Assembly (NCBI GenBank): GCA_037201625.1
Contig: JBBCGR010000003.1
Location: 2,604,001-2,668,000 of the forward strand
Direction of reading: 5' to 3'
From: JAMXLO01 sp037201625
GTDB lineage: Bacteria > Pseudomonadota > Alphaproteobacteria > Acetobacterales > Acetobacteraceae
DNA: 64,000 nucleotides
Each line of letters begins with the position of its first letter. Within the stretch, counting starts at the first letter, position 1. Shown in pieces: positions 62,859 through 64,000 of this stretch. The position numbers were made by a program, and so were the translations under genes. A model generated the notes under the pieces. It saw only the letters and a program-made list of their open reading frames with translations. It searched no databases and was not told where the DNA came from.

Positions 62859-63742
62859 CGTGGCAACCGCTCCAGCGCACCGAGCAATCCGCCCGGCCGC
62901 AGCAACAGGAAGCCGATCAGCAGCGACAGCGAAATCGCACTCTTGTAGCCGGAGCCGACGATCCAGGTGGCATAGGATTCCAGGACGCCCAGCAGCAGGC
63001 CGCCGGCGATGGCGCCCAGGGGATTGCCCAGTCCGCCGATGATGCAGGCGACGAAGCCCTTGATCCCGATCGCGATGCCGGTGTCGTACTGCATCAGCGT
63101 CAGCGGCGCCACGAGCACGCCGATCACCGCGGCGACGAAGCCGCTGAGCACGAAGGCCAGCGTGCGCATGGCGCCGACGTCGATGCCGGACAAGCCCGCG
63201 GCGTAGGGGTTCATCGCGCACGCCCGGAAGGCGCGTCCGAGATAGGTCATCTGGAACAATGCGCCGAGCAGGAACACGAGCACGACCGTCGCGCCGAAGA
63301 TCACACCGGCCTGGAGCGGCAGCGCGATCCCCAGCAGTGCCACAGTGCCGCCGCCCAAGGGGCTCGGCAGCGTGCGCGCCTCGGTGCCGAACACCAGCAC
63401 GGCGGTGCCTTGCAGGACGATGCCGACCCCGATCGTTGCAACTGTCGTGCGGATCACCGAGCCGGCCAACGGTGCCACGACCACGCGCTCTATTCCCGCG
63501 GCGATAGCGCCACCCAGCGCCATTGCGCCCAGCAGCGCCGGACCCTGTCCCCAGCCACGGTCATAGAGCGTGATGGCGGTCAGCGCTGGAATGGTCGCCA
63601 TGTCACCCTGGGCGAAGTTGATGACGCCGGTGACGTTGAAGATCGTCGTATAGGCGATGGCGGCCAGGCCATAGATCATGCCGATGACGAGGCCGCTCGC
63701 GAGAAACTGCAGCAAGGTGGCGCCCAACCCGATCTCGCTCAT
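62855..63742 (-). CDS. LivH-like permease
   Basis: The 295-residue membrane protein has the LivH start (L-A-S-G-L-V-I-G-M-I-Y-G-L-A-A-I-A-Y), N-F-A-Q-G-D-M-A and the coupling-loop sequence G-R-A-F-R-A-C-A-M-N-P-Y-A-A-G-L-S-G-I-D. It is the first gene of the operon livH-livM-livGF-livK-type. The promoter must lie in 63743-63906, divergent from the final gene of the window. Confidence 0.94.
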   Translation of the reverse strand: MSEIGLGATLLQFLASGLVIGMIYGLAAIAYTTIFNVTGVINFAQGDMATIPALTAITLYDRGWGQGPALLGAMALGGAIAAGIERVVVAPLAGSVIRTTVATIGVGIVLQGTAVLVFGTEARTLPSPLGGGTVALLGIALPLQAGVIFGATVVLVFLLGALFQMTYLGRAFRACAMNPYAAGLSGIDVGAMRTLAFVLSGFVAAVIGVLVAPLTLMQYDTGIAIGIKGFVACIIGGLGNPLGAIAGGLLLGVLESYATWIVGSGYKSAISLSLLIGFLLLRPGGLLGALERLPR

Positions 63743-63906
63743 CGCAAGCCATGCCTCATTGCGAAAATGTCCGTTCGATTCCCGATATCATCCCGCGTAG
63801 CGGACGCGAAAGGCAGAGACAATCTCGCGATGCGATGCCAAGGTCAGATTTCGATCACCAGCGCGATGTGTTAATGATCGGGCAGTGTCCTGGAAACGAG
63901 GGGGCG

Positions 63907-64000
63907 ATGGAGATCCGTGCGGACCTGGCTGCGGCGCAGGCACGTGCATGGCAACTCATGGGGCAGCCGGGGACCTGGTGGACCGGCGCCGAGCGGGTCG
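63907..64000 (+). CDS. CMD-like protein, partial (cut by window end)
   Basis: The first 31 codons are present, starting M-E-I-R-A-D-L-A-A-A-Q-A-R-A-W and G-T-W-W-T-G-A-E-R-V, a start seen in carboxymuconolactone-decarboxylase/alkylhydroperoxidase-like proteins. GAGGGGG lies just before the ATG. The remainder is outside the window, so the assignment is tentative. Divergent from livH. Confidence 0.5.
   Translation, partial: MEIRADLAAAQARAWQLMGQPGTWWTGAERV

Overview
The window is GC-rich alphaproteobacterial DNA, most likely chromosome of a member of the Acetobacteraceae. This assignment is inferred from the alphaproteobacterial-type AspRS, an EipB/DUF1849 protein, a DUF4743-Nudix protein, an adhesin-like Hint-domain protein that begins MATFTWT, the metabolic gene repertoire and the GC-rich intergenic repeat families. 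No rRNA, tRNA or CRISPR array was seen.

Layout. 0-11 kb holds ordinary genes: a duplicated DUF2061-like protein, a DMT transporter, an HD protein, an SDR, an Atm1-type ABC exporter, a Nudix hydrolase, eipB and aspS. 11.2-13.7 kb is a low-GC accessory island. It has a consensus sigma70 promoter, two perfect 101-bp direct repeats, several hairpins and a stand-alone reverse transcriptase, followed by a 148-bp MITE-like element with a CTAA target duplication. 15.1-17.7 kb is a compact operon of a thiamine-diphosphate decarboxylase-like enzyme and two nitrile-hydratase-leader (NHLP) like small proteins, followed by a Crp/Fnr regulator. 19-22.4 kb carries small and membrane or lipoprotein hypotheticals.

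22.7-40.3 kb contains many recognisable genes broken by single-base indels: DUF2235 hydrolase, ribonuclease D, a hybrid histidine kinase, a DUF1194 protein, cysD, cysNC, a UDG-family protein, a CheB-CheR-PAS-HWE kinase, ArsR, SRPBCC and TauD. The density is so high, in genes expected to be functional, that local sequence error is as likely as decay. Each is described as one gene. Two epoxide hydrolase relics look truly degenerate.

40.4-48.9 kb: nitroreductase, CMD-like protein, MmgE/PrpD, an MntA/HepT toxin-antitoxin pair, a molybdenum hydroxylase large subunit with a MoaD-like partner, a decayed Hint-domain adhesin and a DUF4142 protein. 49-52.7 kb is a periplasmic PaoABC-type aldehyde oxidoreductase operon. 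52.8-58 kb is catabolic: HpcH/HpaI aldolase, serine hydrolase, PhyH dioxygenase, amidohydrolase and SDR. 59.1-63.7 kb is a branched-chain-amino-acid-type ABC importer whose two ATPases are fused in one chain. The window ends inside a CMD-like gene.

The strongest candidates for an undescribed system are the promoter/repeat/RT island and the ThDP-enzyme/NHLP operon.
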